Positions 51,799-64,000 of a stretch of DNA of 64,000 nt are shown here, one piece after another. Where the stretch lies: the NCBI RefSeq assembly GCF_051020985.1, contig NC_135008.1, positions 9,920,001 through 9,984,000 of the forward strand, in the 5' to 3' direction. How positions within the stretch are numbered: position 1 is the stretch's first letter; every line of letters starts with the position of its first letter. The position numbers were made by a program, and so were the translations under genes. Under the pieces are notes generated by a model, which was not told the DNA's origin, ran no database searches, and worked only from the letters and a program-made list of their open reading frames with translations. The stretch is from Nomia melanderi (lineage: Eukaryota > Arthropoda > Insecta > Hymenoptera > Halictidae).

Positions 51799-54700
51799 TC
51801 ACTTCAGTTGCACCAACACCATGAAGTAAGTAACCATAGCTCCCAATACCTATAAAGTTTGAAATTTAAATTATAATTTATAAAAATATCTATCAAAGTA
51901 TATATATTGTAATAATAATATATATTAAGTTTATAAATGAGCAGTTTCATCATTTTTGTGGAAAGATGATAATACAGTGGAAATTCAATAAACGTTTTAA
52001 CTGTTGAGTTTATCTGACTGACACAACGTGAATATTGAATATAATAATAACAGAGTTCAATTTATAATCTGTAACATTCTTACACTTTAATTTTCAAACT
52101 AACCTGATTATCGAATTTAATTTATCAATTATTAAAGAATAAAATATTGATCTTGCAAATTGGTTCAATTTAAATTTACAATATAAACTGCTGGAATATG
52201 TAAAAATCATTTTTTAGGTATCAAAAAATCGAAATACATAATCTTACCGAGGCGAACAGATCTAAAGATACTGTGAAGAATTTCGCCCCTGATATAGACA
52301 TTGCCTTCTGACACTGTTGGCAGACAATTTGTACGAACGTTTTCGCTTCTTCTGATCCATCGTACCAGTGACAAGAGTAAGCAGCTTCCATCACCGATGA
52401 GCTCTGTCGACAAAACCAACAGAAAAATCAAAATAATTGAATAATAGTTCTTAATACTCATTTAAACCATGTTTCCTTATTATTGTTTCTTGCATTATAA
52501 CATTTCAGAAGTATACACGTAAAATATTTTACTAGAATTTAAGAAGTTAATTGAATTTAAAATATTCGACGTGTTTAATGTGAAATTAGCTGAATAAACA
52601 CGATGAATTTAAAATTTCGAATCCCAAATTTGACAGTTAAACTTTAAATTAGTTCAATTTAACAGCAAGCAGTCAAATGTTTTATCGATTCTACGTACCT
52701 CTTCAATTAGACGATTTCCAAATATGCATAACATGAATACTTGACCAAGGGAGTACAGCAAATATCCAATAACTGAGGCTGAGTATGTGTTAATACCATT
52801 GATCTATAAGTTGATTAAAGGAAATTAACTTTACTTGCAAAGTACAGACAAAGATATTAAAAATTATATTCGTGACATCTATATAATTAATATCAATCTT
52901 AGTTCGTTTAAGAATTCAATATTTTTTAAGTTATATTTAAATTATTTACGATTACATACTTTGGTAGCTTGGTAAGCGAGCAGTGTTAACGTGATCGTAG
53001 TAGTCAACATGTGTAGCAGTAAAGCAACTCCATATGCGTCTCCGACTGCAGTAACCAATCTGTACAAAGAAAATATTAGAGGGATTAATAAGAGCAATTG
53101 TCTAAACACATGTATTTACTTCAATATTTTTTATTGATAAAAGAAATTACGAGTATTCATAATTATATAAATTCCAGTAACACAATGAAATAGTTCGTAA
53201 CCTTTATTAAAGATCAAAGATTGGAAGTGAGCGTGACTGTTAAATAATTGTAGATAAAAGAAAATTTGGTAAAACACAGTGGTATTGAATCCAACACAGT
53301 GTATATCTATGCAAATTTTATGCAGTCATGTATATTCTTCATTAGTTTAACGATACAATCTAACCTTGAAAAAGTGTCTTCAATATGCGGACAAACGTAA
53401 GAAAATAAATACTGCATAGGTTACTGTACTTTTTCTCAATTTTCCTTTTAAAGTATTTAAGTAAACACTTGGACCGATTATTCGATCAATAAATAGCCGT
53501 TACAACTAAGCGGCATTTCACCGTAGGTTAAGCGTGTTTTAAATCCGTTTCTCTATTATATTTTATTCGTACTATTATACAGTCGTCTAATTGAAATATA
53601 TTTCATTTCCTCTCGTCTAAGAATAAAATCCATTCTCAGAATTAAATTATTTTATTGGAAAATATCATCGTACATTCCATTTCACTGTGAAAATCGCTTT
53701 CTTTTGTTATGTAGATACTATTTTTTACTAATTTAATTTTCCAAGAAAGCAAATTCTCGAATTAAATGTTATTTTCCTATTATCAATAATAGTGCCTTGG
53801 AACAAACGTGGAATTGTTTTCTTTTTCTAATTATTTATGAACAGTAATTTTGTTCTGTTGAGTACAATTGAGAATAGAATGATAGATGGTCCATGGGGTA
53901 CCCTACCTAGACACGATCAATTCATAACTTCAAGATTAGTAACAGGACACACAAATCTCATCCACCAGTATCTCCTAAACAAAGAAGGCCATCCAACCTG
54001 CAATTTCTATAAATTCTAGCTGACAATGGAACACATCATCTCACACTATAAGGAACGCATCACGAACAGATAACGAATCAACATACAACCTTCTTCGAGC
54101 GACAACTTACAGGGCAAGAAATCCACTCCAAATTTACTGCATTACCTAAAGCATTCCAACTTGTACAGTAGTCTACAAGCTGTCACAAGTCGTTAATAAC
54201 CAAGGATTGAAAACCTTTATTATTTTGAAACAGTTCTATAACTGTTATTTTTCGACTCTAGAAACAGTTATGACGAACCGAAATGAAAAACCGAAATATA
54301 ACAGTTAATAAACAGTTATAAACAACTGAAATGCAGAACTGAAATGAAGAATTGAAAAACAACAGCCATAGAACCGTTTCGGAACCGATACAATATCAGT
54401 TTTGAAGAACCGTAACCTAAACCGATATACCGAATAACAGTTATGACTTGTTCCGATTCTTTACAACTCTTTCAGTCGGAATCGATATATAACAGTTTCA
54501 AACAATTCTTTTCGGAAGCTTCTCAATCCCTGCTAATAACCCATGGAAAGGGTTGATGCAACTTTAAACAACTGATAAATGAAAAGAAAAAAAGAAATCA
54601 CTTCGATTTCATTAAAATTTTGATAAGAACCATTTTGATGGACATTGTGTTTGATACGTTCAGCAACAGGTTTTCGTGCATCTTCTCAGAAAATATCTCT

Positions 54701-57700
54701 TCTTTTTGTTGCCCGTATCGGGGTCGAAGGGTAAACGTCAATCGCGTTCCGAATGCTATCTGTTGTCCGCGAAAAAGAAAAGAACGTGTAAATACACGTG
54801 TTAGACACGTATACCGGAGTACACGTGAACGTGAGCGTACAACCTCTGAATTGTCCAATAAATTGTCCAGTCCGCACGGTACGTCCCCAGTTGCGGTCAA
54901 TATCGCGCTCTCTTAGAATAAATACTTCACTACCGTGGGAATACACGCATCCCCTGTTTCTCCGTTTCCGAAGAATCTATAGGAAATGCCGCGCGATACC
55001 TTCGTTCCCTCTGAAACTTACTTCAAGCCTTAGACAACTGCATCGACTTATCTGTTACCATCGTTTTCAAAGATTCCCTTTCTTTTAAACCGGGGAAACT
55101 GATTTTTACCCGTTGCATCTTCCCGGTCGGCCATTGGAGCCTAACCTTCCGATTTATCGTGAACTTTCGTTTTCGTCTTTTACACCTCGTTTCAGTTCTA
55201 TTCGTTTTCCTTTTCGGTTTGTTACATTTTATTTCATTTTCTTGGACATCTTGCTAACATGGACTATGCAGTGAAGGACGTACAGAAGATTAAGAGACAA
55301 AGAACAGGGGAAAGCACTATAATTATACCGAACGATGATTGGTTTTTGATAGTATATGTAATTTATAATTGAAGCGTATAGGCGAATTATACTTCATATA
55401 CAGTACCGAACATGAGATAATTGTATGTTTCGTATGACAAAATAATTATATTTTTGATACGCCCATGGATATTAGCATTAATATTTCGTATGACCTCCTT
55501 TATTATCTATCGCTTGTCAGTCACTTTGGAATACTGCTTATTATATTTTCTAATGTTTTTATTGAGAAAATATATCATCTTTCTTGTACAGCTGCATAAA
55601 ATGTTTCTTTATCAATATAAGTAATGAAAGAAATATTTAGAAAATTTTTCGGTTCAATTGAAAGTCGGTGTTAGGGGTGGGTATTTGATTTTTTTTAATT
55701 CTTTTCCTCGAATTAAAAGTATAAATGTAAATTTTTAGTATTCAAAATAAAACAAATGAATGAAATAAATAAATAATGAAAAGGAAAGAAGTTTTATTAA
55801 CATATAAATATAATAGAATTCCATTTTCTGAAATGACTGCAAATTTTTCATTCTCTATTTTACACGTAGATTACCGAAGAATTTTGAAAATCAATTTGTT
55901 CCGGCGGATAACTGAAAACCTCGAGTAATCGAAATATTGACTTTTTATGCGTGTGTTTAACTTCCAGAAATTTCTGTTACTGAATACTTTATTAAAAGTG
56001 CAGCTCATTTTGGGTGTAATTTTCAAAGTTTTGGAAGTACAGAAAATAAAATATTCACGCGATAATTGGAGAAATTTAAACATTTTATGTAGAGAACACA
56101 TTTCTTTTCTTACGTACATGTATTTTATAAATATTCGTTTGTACTTTGTTAATCCCTTATACATATAATATGTTCCTGTTTCATCATTATTTAATTATTT
56201 ACAACGAGATAAATTCAACATTGTTATATAAAGTTTTATATTATATAAAGTCCAATGTATCAATGAATAGTTTTCTTAATTTTCGTGTATATAGTAATAA
56301 TAGCTGTTTTTGTTCTACTACATTTTGTAATGTTTCGAAGAAAGTTCCACAAATTCTAATTGACAAATAGTACCATACATTCTATGACACGATAAACTCT
56401 AAAGAAGCGTTCAGCATGTTTAAGCAGTTCATGAATAAACCTACAATAGTTACCATTTAGAATTAATATGAATAAAACCAATTGTCTTAGATGTTTTTGT
56501 TTCATTGTCTAGATGTAAATTGCGATTTTCAATAGTTCAATATTTAGAGCTTTTCACACTTTAAATGTTTAAACAACGTTTAATCTGCAATGTACTATTT
56601 TAAAATGGCATCTGTAACAGTTGCGCTTTCGCTTTCAGGTCCAAATTTTTTAAGTAAATTCAACAAGGCCGAAAGTGACCTGTAAAGAATTTATTAATTG
56701 TAGAACTTCAGGTTTATATATGAATCAAATAAAACAGGTCACATTCCATCGGAAATGTATAGAAATAGCAATGGTCTTTATTTCGACCAAACAAATTCGT
56801 TTCAAGAGTAACTTACTAATTTTAAATATTATTTATTTAGATAGGGTAATTTATTTATATAGTATAATATTATATAGTGTCTACGTGATGCAAGACACAA
56901 TTGTGATAGTGAGCGCAAAAGGGTAAGGGTATAATAAAGTTGCTGGAATTCACGTTTGCATCTGGCAGAGATTATTATCCTAATGGAAGTCTCTCATTGT
57001 TAGGTTCGCGAAAGCGGAGGGGACCTCTCATTGTCGTCGTAGATTACGTTTCCATGTAGAAGCGGACTCCGACTGGGAATCGAAATGGGAAACTAGGTTA
57101 TGCTGTCGTCAAGACGTCCGTCATGGTGATGAACTTCGAAATTACGACGTGTTGTAATTTAAGCTCGCTAATCGTGAATTTCCGAAACTTCGACTTTTAG
57201 TCTGGTAAAAAAAAATCTATTCGTTATTTCGATATAAGACCGATCAAATCGTGTGAACATTTTGAAAATTGATCGTACGTTTCAAAACGGAACTGTTTCT
57301 CGATTGTATGGTTATTCACATTTAGAAGTGACTTCATTCAATTTTCTTATTCGATTACTTAATTCTACCCTCTAATTCTTGAGATACTGAAACGAAAATA
57401 TTTTATCTCTACGCTTTACGGATTGCGCTTTCCCCTTCGATATCAATGAAGATGAAATAAGACACACGTGTGTCGAATGTTCTTTGGACCACTGTCGTCC
57501 ATATAAATTCCAACAAATATCATCGTGCAGAAATTCGATAATTTATTCTTTCCAACAGAAGAAGTGAAAAATGCAATTTGACTCAGCAGCTTAATAAAGA
57601 AAATTTCCAAACACAAATTTCATCTGGAAGAACCAACTATTACTGTCTTTAACATTAAAACTACCGAGTTGATAAATCAATTTTTTAAATAATTTTTCAA

Positions 57701-60700
57701 GAAACATCTGTCACTATTTTGATAATTACAGAAAGTAGATATCAGGAGTGATAGTAAGTACTTTCTTACTTAATAGATCACACATGTACGTTTTTTTAGG
57801 GAGATTTCAGTTAGAACAAGTTATTAGAATGTTGCACAAAAGAATACAACCGATATAAGAGCAAGAAACAAGTACCATAGGTCAAGTATATAGTGCAAAT
57901 TATGTATTACATGTCTGTTCAAGGATGGAACGAGATCGTTAGTGAAAATAATGCAGCAATGTAAATTAGCACAGCGTTCAGCGCACATCAGAGAAGTGTT
58001 TTCGAAGACAGTCAATGCATAACCTTGGTGCAACGCGCAACTGCAAGACCAAGATGGAGAGGACGTTGTTGAAACAATTAAAACAAAATCATTTGGTAGC
58101 CGCAGCATCCGCGGAAGCTGAACTATATATGTGCTCTAGAAACCGATGATTTAACATATACATGCAAAAAAGAAAGAAAAAGTAAAATTTCAAAAGTAAA
58201 CTTCTCAGAATAATGTGTTCATAGTCGATATTTATTAGAACTAACGGACTGATTTTATTAAAATTTGGTATATGCTTTTGATGGGTTTTTTACATGGGAT
58301 CTTTTTAAACCTCATGTTTATTTTTTATAAATTAATTAATTCTATTTCACTTTTCGTAACCATCCACCTATTTATATAATATTTATATATTTTACGAATG
58401 TTAAAGTTCGAAGTACCAGATATAATTTAAACTGTGATAGTTTATGTATGATAAACCTTGAATCATAATTTAAGTTATAATAGATTTAACTAAAAAATTA
58501 TGTATAACTACCTACTAGGGCATTAGTTAACAATTTGTGATTTATCATTAATTTTATTGTTAATCTGATAAATTGTGTCATTGTATATGGAGGGGCAGAT
58601 ACTTTTGCTGATGATTGTGCACGAAATTAAGAAGACAAATGAAATTGCTTACCGGACGATGTGCTTGTGCCTCTCTACCCAGTATTTGATAGCGCTTCGG
58701 ACCAACATCTCTTGATTCTTCGTCAATCCGTTTGGTCCAACCGTCCCATTCACCGCAGCGTTCGCTCGGAAAGTTGACGTAAAATCTTGTCGGTTGTTGT
58801 AAATCCTTCGAAGATCCATGTCCAACATGCTGTCATTAGCTGGCAGTGGTGAGACTGGTGGTGGCGGGTCTACTTCCGGCATATGTTTCGCACTGCCGGC
58901 CTGGTAAAGACAATTGATCACCGTTTCATCGATCGTGGAACGATCGAGATACAACATATCTGTTTCAACTAAAAATGAGTTACTTATAACGTCTAAGCCT
59001 AAAAACCTAAAAATACATTCGCGTTTCTGGATTTTGAAACTCTCGAAAATCAGTTAAAAAAAGACATGAAATCAATGAATAAGGAATCATTTATGCTATG
59101 TTTTTGTTCGTATTTTATTATGGGTCAGTAAATATTTGTATAGAAATGTTAGCCTTAATTTTTAAAACAAAATAACATCAGTACCCCAAGTTTTGAGAGT
59201 TTCGAAAAAGTTTTCGAACAAAGTAGGCTTATCTATTTTACCGTATCAGAAATGTTCGAATTGACCTGGAAAATTTCAAATGATTCGCAGTCAAAGGAAC
59301 GTGATCAAAAGAGTATAAACCACCAATTTTTTAATCTCTGTTTACTAAGATTTCTGTTAACCGCGATTTTAACCGTGTTTCGTCAACTTTTATAAAAAAA
59401 AATACAGGATTACCTTAAATAATTCACCACTGTTCGGTACAACTGTATCCAACGTTGCGCTGAATTCCATCAACGGTTTCATGATGTTCTTCAAGTGCTG
59501 AATTTGCTCGCATGCGAAAAGAAGCCACGAACAGAACAACGTGTCGAGAAGATTCGCATCGGCCATGCAGAATAGCAGAAAGTAGAACTGGAATATGAGC
59601 GTCATGATGTGTGCCATTCCGTGGCTAGCATCATATGGGTACCAAGATGGCACCATAAGTCTCGGTACCTGGAAAAATAAAGCAAAACGATTGTCTTGAT
59701 TTTATAAATGATCTTTTGTTTATGTAAAAGTTACTTCGTATGAATATAATTTTTTTTTAATAACACTATAAGCGAGAAAATACTAATCCATGGTTACTAA
59801 TTAATTCGTATGGTGCAATTTTTCTGGGTACTATTTACAAATACGAAATTAAACTTATATAGTATAATATTAACTTTATACATGCAATTTAATATCAATA
59901 TAATATTACTATATTACTATATTACTAATATTACTATTATACATATAAATTACGTATTTTTAATAAAAAAACAATAAACATTTTTCAGTAAATCACATAT
60001 TCAGTTGTATTGCGTACAAAGAGCCGAAATATCGTCTTAAGGTATTTATGTGTATGGCAAAGATCACAGATCTGATCTTTCGGAGGTTAGGTACTAAGTA
60101 AGTTAATTGTGAACCAGAATAAATTGTACATTAGACATTACCTCGACGAAGCTGGTTTCATTAGTAACAGGATCGATGACTTTCTTCACCGAATCACCGA
60201 TGAACGTGATCGTGGTCCATGAAATCGTAGACAACACCGTGGACCCCATAACGGCTAGCAACAATATTCTCATCTTCTTTATAGCTAACTGGTGATACCG
60301 AGCGTTGCTCTCGGCGAACAAAGGATGGCTGTTGGGGTTGTTCCATATGCCGAATGTTTTGTAAAACGGTTTTGTCCTCACCGCGAAATAAACCAATTTG
60401 ACTACACTGTGCGTGAAGAAGAGCATCGTGATCGTGTTTGCAGTCAATACGTCGACGTCGCCGCTCTCGAACATTAGATTTAAACCACAAAGTCCGAACT
60501 GCAGTATGATCAGCATGAGGTGTATCTGGGGATCATTAATTCGATGGTGCAGTTTATGGAATTTATGAACGTTTTACAATTCTTAATTAACCATTCAGAA
60601 ACAACACCGAATTCTCAGTTTCTTTCATTTCTTTTGACTTCGTCTTTCCTTACAGATACTACCATAATTTGATGATAATTCTGATTTTTAAAAATATTTT

Positions 60701-61492
60701 TCAAGTTGTTTTTAACACTTATAGGAGCAGAAAGAAAAGTAAATAATACAAAAAACCGAGAGTGTTCAAGTGACCCTCATATAAAGAATAGTTAGAAAAA
60801 AATTATATTTTCTTGTTATTTCGTATAATCAATTCATTAATTTATTTTGCGTATTACATAGCATCGTCTTCCTTTTAAGACTGCATGCATACTAGTAAAC
60901 GACAAGTTTGATTACCGATGAAATATTATTGAATTGATATAAATTGGTAAAATAGACTATTCTTGTTTTTTAAGGATTAATTTTAGAAAGTAGAAAATTA
61001 ATTTCTAAATTACTGATTATGTTGTGTGTGTATGTTTTTATTAGATTATATTAAGTAATTAAATAGATTTCATTAAATTTCCTCTCGGTGGAAATAGGTA
61101 TATATAAAAGACTGGTAAGAATAGTATTAAGTAGTAAAAAAAGAAGTAAAAGAACTAGGAACGGTACCAGAGTCACTACCCCGTACCGACGTCATCGCTA
61201 AAGAGTTGAAACGATTTTTCAAAAGTCAAAATTTTTAAATAAATACAACGAAATGTGTTCTACTATCGAATTTTGTAAATAATTTAGAGAACAGATCTTA
61301 ATATTCAGATAATGTTTATTTTAATAAAGTGTATGTTGATCAACGTGTTTGACTTACAATGCAGAAGACCTTGTGTAAGAACTTCGAAGAGTTGTCATTG
61401 TAGTAATTGAACAAAAAATGTCCAAATATTTTCATTAATGTGATGTTGGGCGCCAAATCAGCGACTAGGCCTTGTTGCTTGAACTTCATCAT
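51799..61492 (-). CDS. Orco: Odorant receptor co-receptor Orco (complete)
   Basis: Orco is the obligate subunit of insect odorant-receptor ion channels in olfactory neuron dendrites. It directs trafficking and forms the cation pore. Eight coding exons, 61492-61358, 60525-60142, 59668-59414, 58900-58653, 53059-52960, 52803-52699, 52403-52248 and 51849-51799, are all GT-AG, phase-consistent and free of stops, giving 477 residues (bee Orco is about 478). It opens MMKFKQQGLVADLAPNI, carries NNPNSHPLFAESNARYHQ and the calmodulin-site motif SAIKYWVER, and ends VTYFMVLVQLK. Seven membrane segments are evident. The hypervariable stretch is in intracellular loop 2 (after AGSAKHMPEVDPPPP). The start ATG sits exactly at a splice acceptor (CGCAG|ATGATG), so the 5' UTR is on a separate exon, probably ending at 63372. 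The last exon holds only 16 codons plus the stop. Confidence 0.98.
53860..54195 (+). pseudogene. Degenerate fragment of a non-LTR retrotransposon (RNase H / C-terminal region)
   Basis: The plus strand reads LPRHDQFITSRLVTGHTNLI then QYLLNKEGHPTCNFYKF, a stop, and LTMEHIISHY. This order (R-x-x-T-GH-T, YLL, a Cys motif, then L-T-x-EHI) is typical of the segment after the RNase H domain in I- and Jockey/R1-like LINEs. In-frame stops and missing cysteines show it is dead. It lies in Orco intron 4. Confidence 0.55.
54225..54540. repeat. Degenerate AACAGTTAT / AACCGAAAT repeat tract
   Basis: Irregular copies of AACAGTTA, GAACYGAAAT and ACCGATA words fill about 300 bp directly after the LINE fragment, perhaps as the 3' tail or a decayed satellite. 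A comparable GATACCGATAC-rich tract is at about 30655-30860. Confidence 0.4.
54690..55230. other. Less AT-rich, CpG-containing block in Orco intron 4
   Basis: Several overlapping ORFs up to 100 codons occur on both strands, including repeated ACACGT words at 54790-54830. No family is recognised, so I read it as non-coding, either an intronic regulatory region or an old repeat. Confidence 0.3.
61030..61150. repeat. Dispersed repeat copy in Orco intron 1
   Basis: The segment with TATGTTTTTATTAGA, ATATTAAGTAATT and CTCGGTGGAAATAGGTATATA matches 31535-31700 in the same order and orientation, so both derive from one transposable-element family. Confidence 0.55.
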
Positions 61493-62928
61493 CTGCGACA
61501 GAAGTGTGAAACAAGTGATTATGAATTCGGATTTAAAAATCTTTCCTCGTAAATCTTGATCGATCTATTTAGGACCTAAAATATTTATTATTATCAGAAT
61601 ATTGTCAAAAATATATGTTTTTCATTAATTGTGTATCTAATTCCAGTTTATTAAAAAAAATTTTATTAAATGAACGAAAATAATTATCAAGTTAATTATT
61701 ACGTTAATTATTTATTTTTTTCCTTAAAAAATAATGTTCTATTTGCAATAGCTTATTTATGCAAATTTCGTAAGTTCTAAGAATGATCGGATTGATAATA
61801 ATGTATATGTAATACCAAGGGCATGATCTCTCTCTTATTAGTCAAAATGTAACTGGTATGCAGGTGGGAACAAAGGTAAGCAGTGTGACAAAACATTATT
61901 TCTATTTAACTGATCTGAGTAAAAATAAAAGTAAAATTTTAATAATTACCAATTTGAAAAATATTTTGGAGAAGTCTATGATGTAAACATATGATATTAA
62001 ATATTAAATACTTAAAATAGCAAACAGATATAATCTATGAAAAAAATTATTTGCTTTGCGTCAAATTCAGAGGCTGAGTTAGTCACGAATCACTAAACGA
62101 GAAATGTGTCTGTCTATTGGCACTTCGTTCTACTTGACATACATGTAGACAGTAGTAAAATATTGTCTATTTCTTCTGTTTGTTTAATCTCTTGCTTGAC
62201 AGTACACTTTAAACTATTGTAGAAAACAAGTAATATCGTGATGTTGTTAAGGTATATAAACATTAACAACATTAGGACTAATTAGCAATTAGAGACACGA
62301 ACTAAATCAGAAGTTTTCAATAGAATACAAACTGTATGCAATGAACTGACTAAATTAGAAAATTATTTTACTATCGTATAAACAACGAGAAATATAAATA
62401 TCACTTCCATAAAATATTTAAAAAATTAGATACTATAGAACATAAACGTACATTTTCAAAACTGTATTCTTTATTTTCTACAAAATCCATAAAACAAATG
62501 CAACAGAATATTAACTTTGATCTATAGGTTCATAAACAATGACCTTGACAATAATTCCTTTATATCACTTTACGTATTCCTTGAAGCAGTTTGACTTTGA
62601 TCTAAACACACTTTTTAAATATTTATATACAAATAAAGTTGGATTTAGGTATTCCTTTCAAGTGATCTGCTATCAAATTCTCAAAATTATATAACATTAT
62701 TATATAATACAATAAATACATTTTACTCGTATACCTAAATATTAAAATATCCTTTTACCCTGTGACGACACTTATTCAACGATAAAAAGAACTAAATAGA
62801 TACTAAAAAGATAATAGTTTAAGAACCTTTACCATAAAGTATCAAACTATTCCATCTAACACCCATAAAAACTGCATATAAGGAACCAAAAATTATCATA
62901 CACACATGGAATTCTCCTATCTTCTCTG

Positions 62929-63111
62929 AGTGTCTGGTGTCTTCTTGTAAGAAATTCGAATCTCCGAGATGTGTTTCCTTTTTTGTTACTGAATATCTGC
63001 TTATAGTTAGATATGCATATATAACAAACATAACTATAAGCAAATACTCAGTAACAAAAACAGAAACACATCTCGAACATTCGAATTTCTTACAAAAAGA
63101 CACCAGACACC
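62929..63111. repeat. Long imperfect hairpin (about 82-nt arms, 20-nt loop)
   Basis: The left arm 62929-63010 and right arm 63031-63111 are inverted copies at roughly 85-90% identity. Matched words include GTGTCTGGTGTCTT, GTAAGAAATTCGAAT, CGAGATGTGTTTC, TTTGTTACTGA and GCTTATAGTTA. It sits in the presumed 5' intron of Orco. Overlapping ORFs on both strands here are artefacts of the palindrome. It could be a foldback element, a hairpin siRNA precursor or a long miRNA-like precursor. Confidence 0.8.
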
Positions 63112-63371
63112 CAGCAACGACAGGCCATCCACGAACCGTCAACATCGAAAGCACTCACCTACCCAGAATCTCGATGAAACTGACTTAAAAGACCTAACAA
63201 AAATCCTGAATATCCATAAAAAAGGAAAGTAGCATTCCAATGATCCCGTTCGACCTGCGATTCACACGACAATATCGGTCGCGACGTAACAGGTCAATCC
63301 CGATTTCGGGGCACCAAAACTGCACGCGGCAATGATTTGAGACCGTTTCTCAACCGTAGGCGATTTCTCAC

Positions 63372-63720
63372 CTTGAGGCCGGTATATCGCAGTCACACTG
63401 ATTAAATCCACGCTGCGGCGCGAGCTCGTCGAGAGTTCGCTGACAGGAATCGGCGTGTCGATGATCAGGGCACGCGGTATCGATGAAAACTAACGTAGCG
63501 AGTCGGCTGACCCTCGATCACCGGCACCAGGGGGGTTGCTTTCTTCGTTGTAGTTCCTTCTCCTTTTTTTTCCGCCCCGTCGTTCACGGATAGCCACCAC
63601 CTGTCGTTCCAGCGAAACCCCTCCAGTCCGAGGGGGCACCAAACGTGGACCAATCCGCGAAGGGTAACCGAGGCGCAGACGTTCTCAGACGTTCGCTGCC
63701 GGCTCGCCGCGGTGGCCATG
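63372..63720 (-). promoter_or_regulatory. Probable 5' untranslated exon and GC-rich promoter of Orco
   Basis: On the minus strand GGCCTCAAG|GTGAGA at 63372 is a strong donor in phase with nothing coding, placed to splice to the acceptor directly before the Orco ATG (61492). An arthropod-type initiator (TCAGTG) lies at about 63402-63397, 25-30 bases upstream of the donor. Upstream DNA to 63720 is CpG-rich. An 84-codon minus-strand ORF (63719-63465, MATAASRQRT) has a good start context but no recognisable family. Confidence 0.45.
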
Positions 63721-64000
63721 TTGTTTCTTGTATCGTCGACATGGAGCTTTGTAAACGTATCAATTATTCAGATTTCGACGACTGCCGCTCGGCAAGCGTA
63801 TGCCAACAAGAGAGTACGACGTGTAGGGGAACGGAAAAACTTGGGGACATTGGAAAGATCCCGAACACGGACGTTTTCTGTGTTAACGCCACTGGAAAAC
63901 TTTATCCCTTCTTCCGTTGCTGTGATAGGTCATTAGCGGGCTACGGATCTTTACGCATTTATGTCTTCCGTCGATTTGCGGAATAAAGAAATGTTTTTAT
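63721..64000. other. Window edge with overlapping unrecognised ORFs
   Basis: Plus-strand frames from 63645 and 63712 overlap each other and the GC-rich promoter. The one from 63712-63720 opens with a hydrophobic stretch (MLFLVSSTWSFV). I cannot tell whether a divergent gene starts here. Nothing is recognised. Confidence 0.3.

Noticed and set aside
51580..51855. Plus-strand 91-codon ORF
   Set aside because: It is antisense to the last Orco exon and has no coding character of its own.
55880..55945. Possible Tigger-like end near GGCGGATAACTGAAAACCTCGAG
   Set aside because: Only one diverged end is visible and similarity is weak.
62819..63188. Antisense pair of ORFs (111 and 83 codons) sharing similar peptides
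   Set aside because: Both read through the hairpin. Their similarity is a consequence of the inverted repeat, not of homologous proteins.
1..64000. CRISPR arrays, tRNA or rRNA genes, bacterial operons
   Set aside because: None seen. The sequence is animal nuclear DNA and no regularly spaced repeats or tRNA-like B boxes with matching stems were found by eye.

Overview
This window is nuclear DNA from an insect, most likely a hymenopteran (bee or wasp). The evidence is the AT-rich intergenic and intronic sequence, multi-exon genes with GT-AG introns, an intact olfactory co-receptor (Orco) very similar to the bee protein, and several small DNA-transposon relics. There are no operons, CRISPR arrays, rRNA or tRNA genes that I can recognise.

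Layout. Positions 2-5706 (+) hold the 3' half of an axonemal outer-arm dynein heavy chain (DNAH5/DNAH8 class). Convergent to it is a dsRNA-binding protein of the R2D2/Loquacious/TARBP2/PRKRA type (8600-9708, -), with a solo LTR between the two. About 1 kb of shared upstream DNA separates that gene from a divergent UDP-galactose translocator (SLC35A2 type, 11094-12368, +), whose 5' exon carries a short upstream ORF. At 13951-17935 (-) lies a seven-exon citrate-synthase homologue in which the histidines and aspartate of the active site are all replaced, so it looks like a pseudoenzyme. A Ras-like GTPase of the RASL10 family occupies 22821-33621 (-). Its 5' untranslated exon probably lies in a GC-rich island near 40.8 kb, and its last intron contains, on the opposite strand, a complete two-exon gene for a 585-residue protein I do not recognise (24230-26261, +). 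Positions 42-51.8 kb appear gene-free apart from a 230-bp hexamer repeat. The last 12 kb is the complete eight-coding-exon Orco gene (51799-61492, -), with a probable 5' untranslated exon and promoter around 63.37 kb and a striking 180-bp hairpin in the 5' intron.

The genes do not form one pathway. Dynein and possibly the citrate-synthase-like gene suggest cilia or sperm, the dsRNA-binding protein belongs to small-RNA loading, SLC35A2 to Golgi glycosylation, RASL10 to membrane signalling, and Orco to smell. I see no evidence of a wholly new multi-gene system. The most unusual items are the catalytically dead citrate synthase, the nested unknown gene, the hairpin upstream of Orco, and the family of TTAA-flanked miniature transposons.
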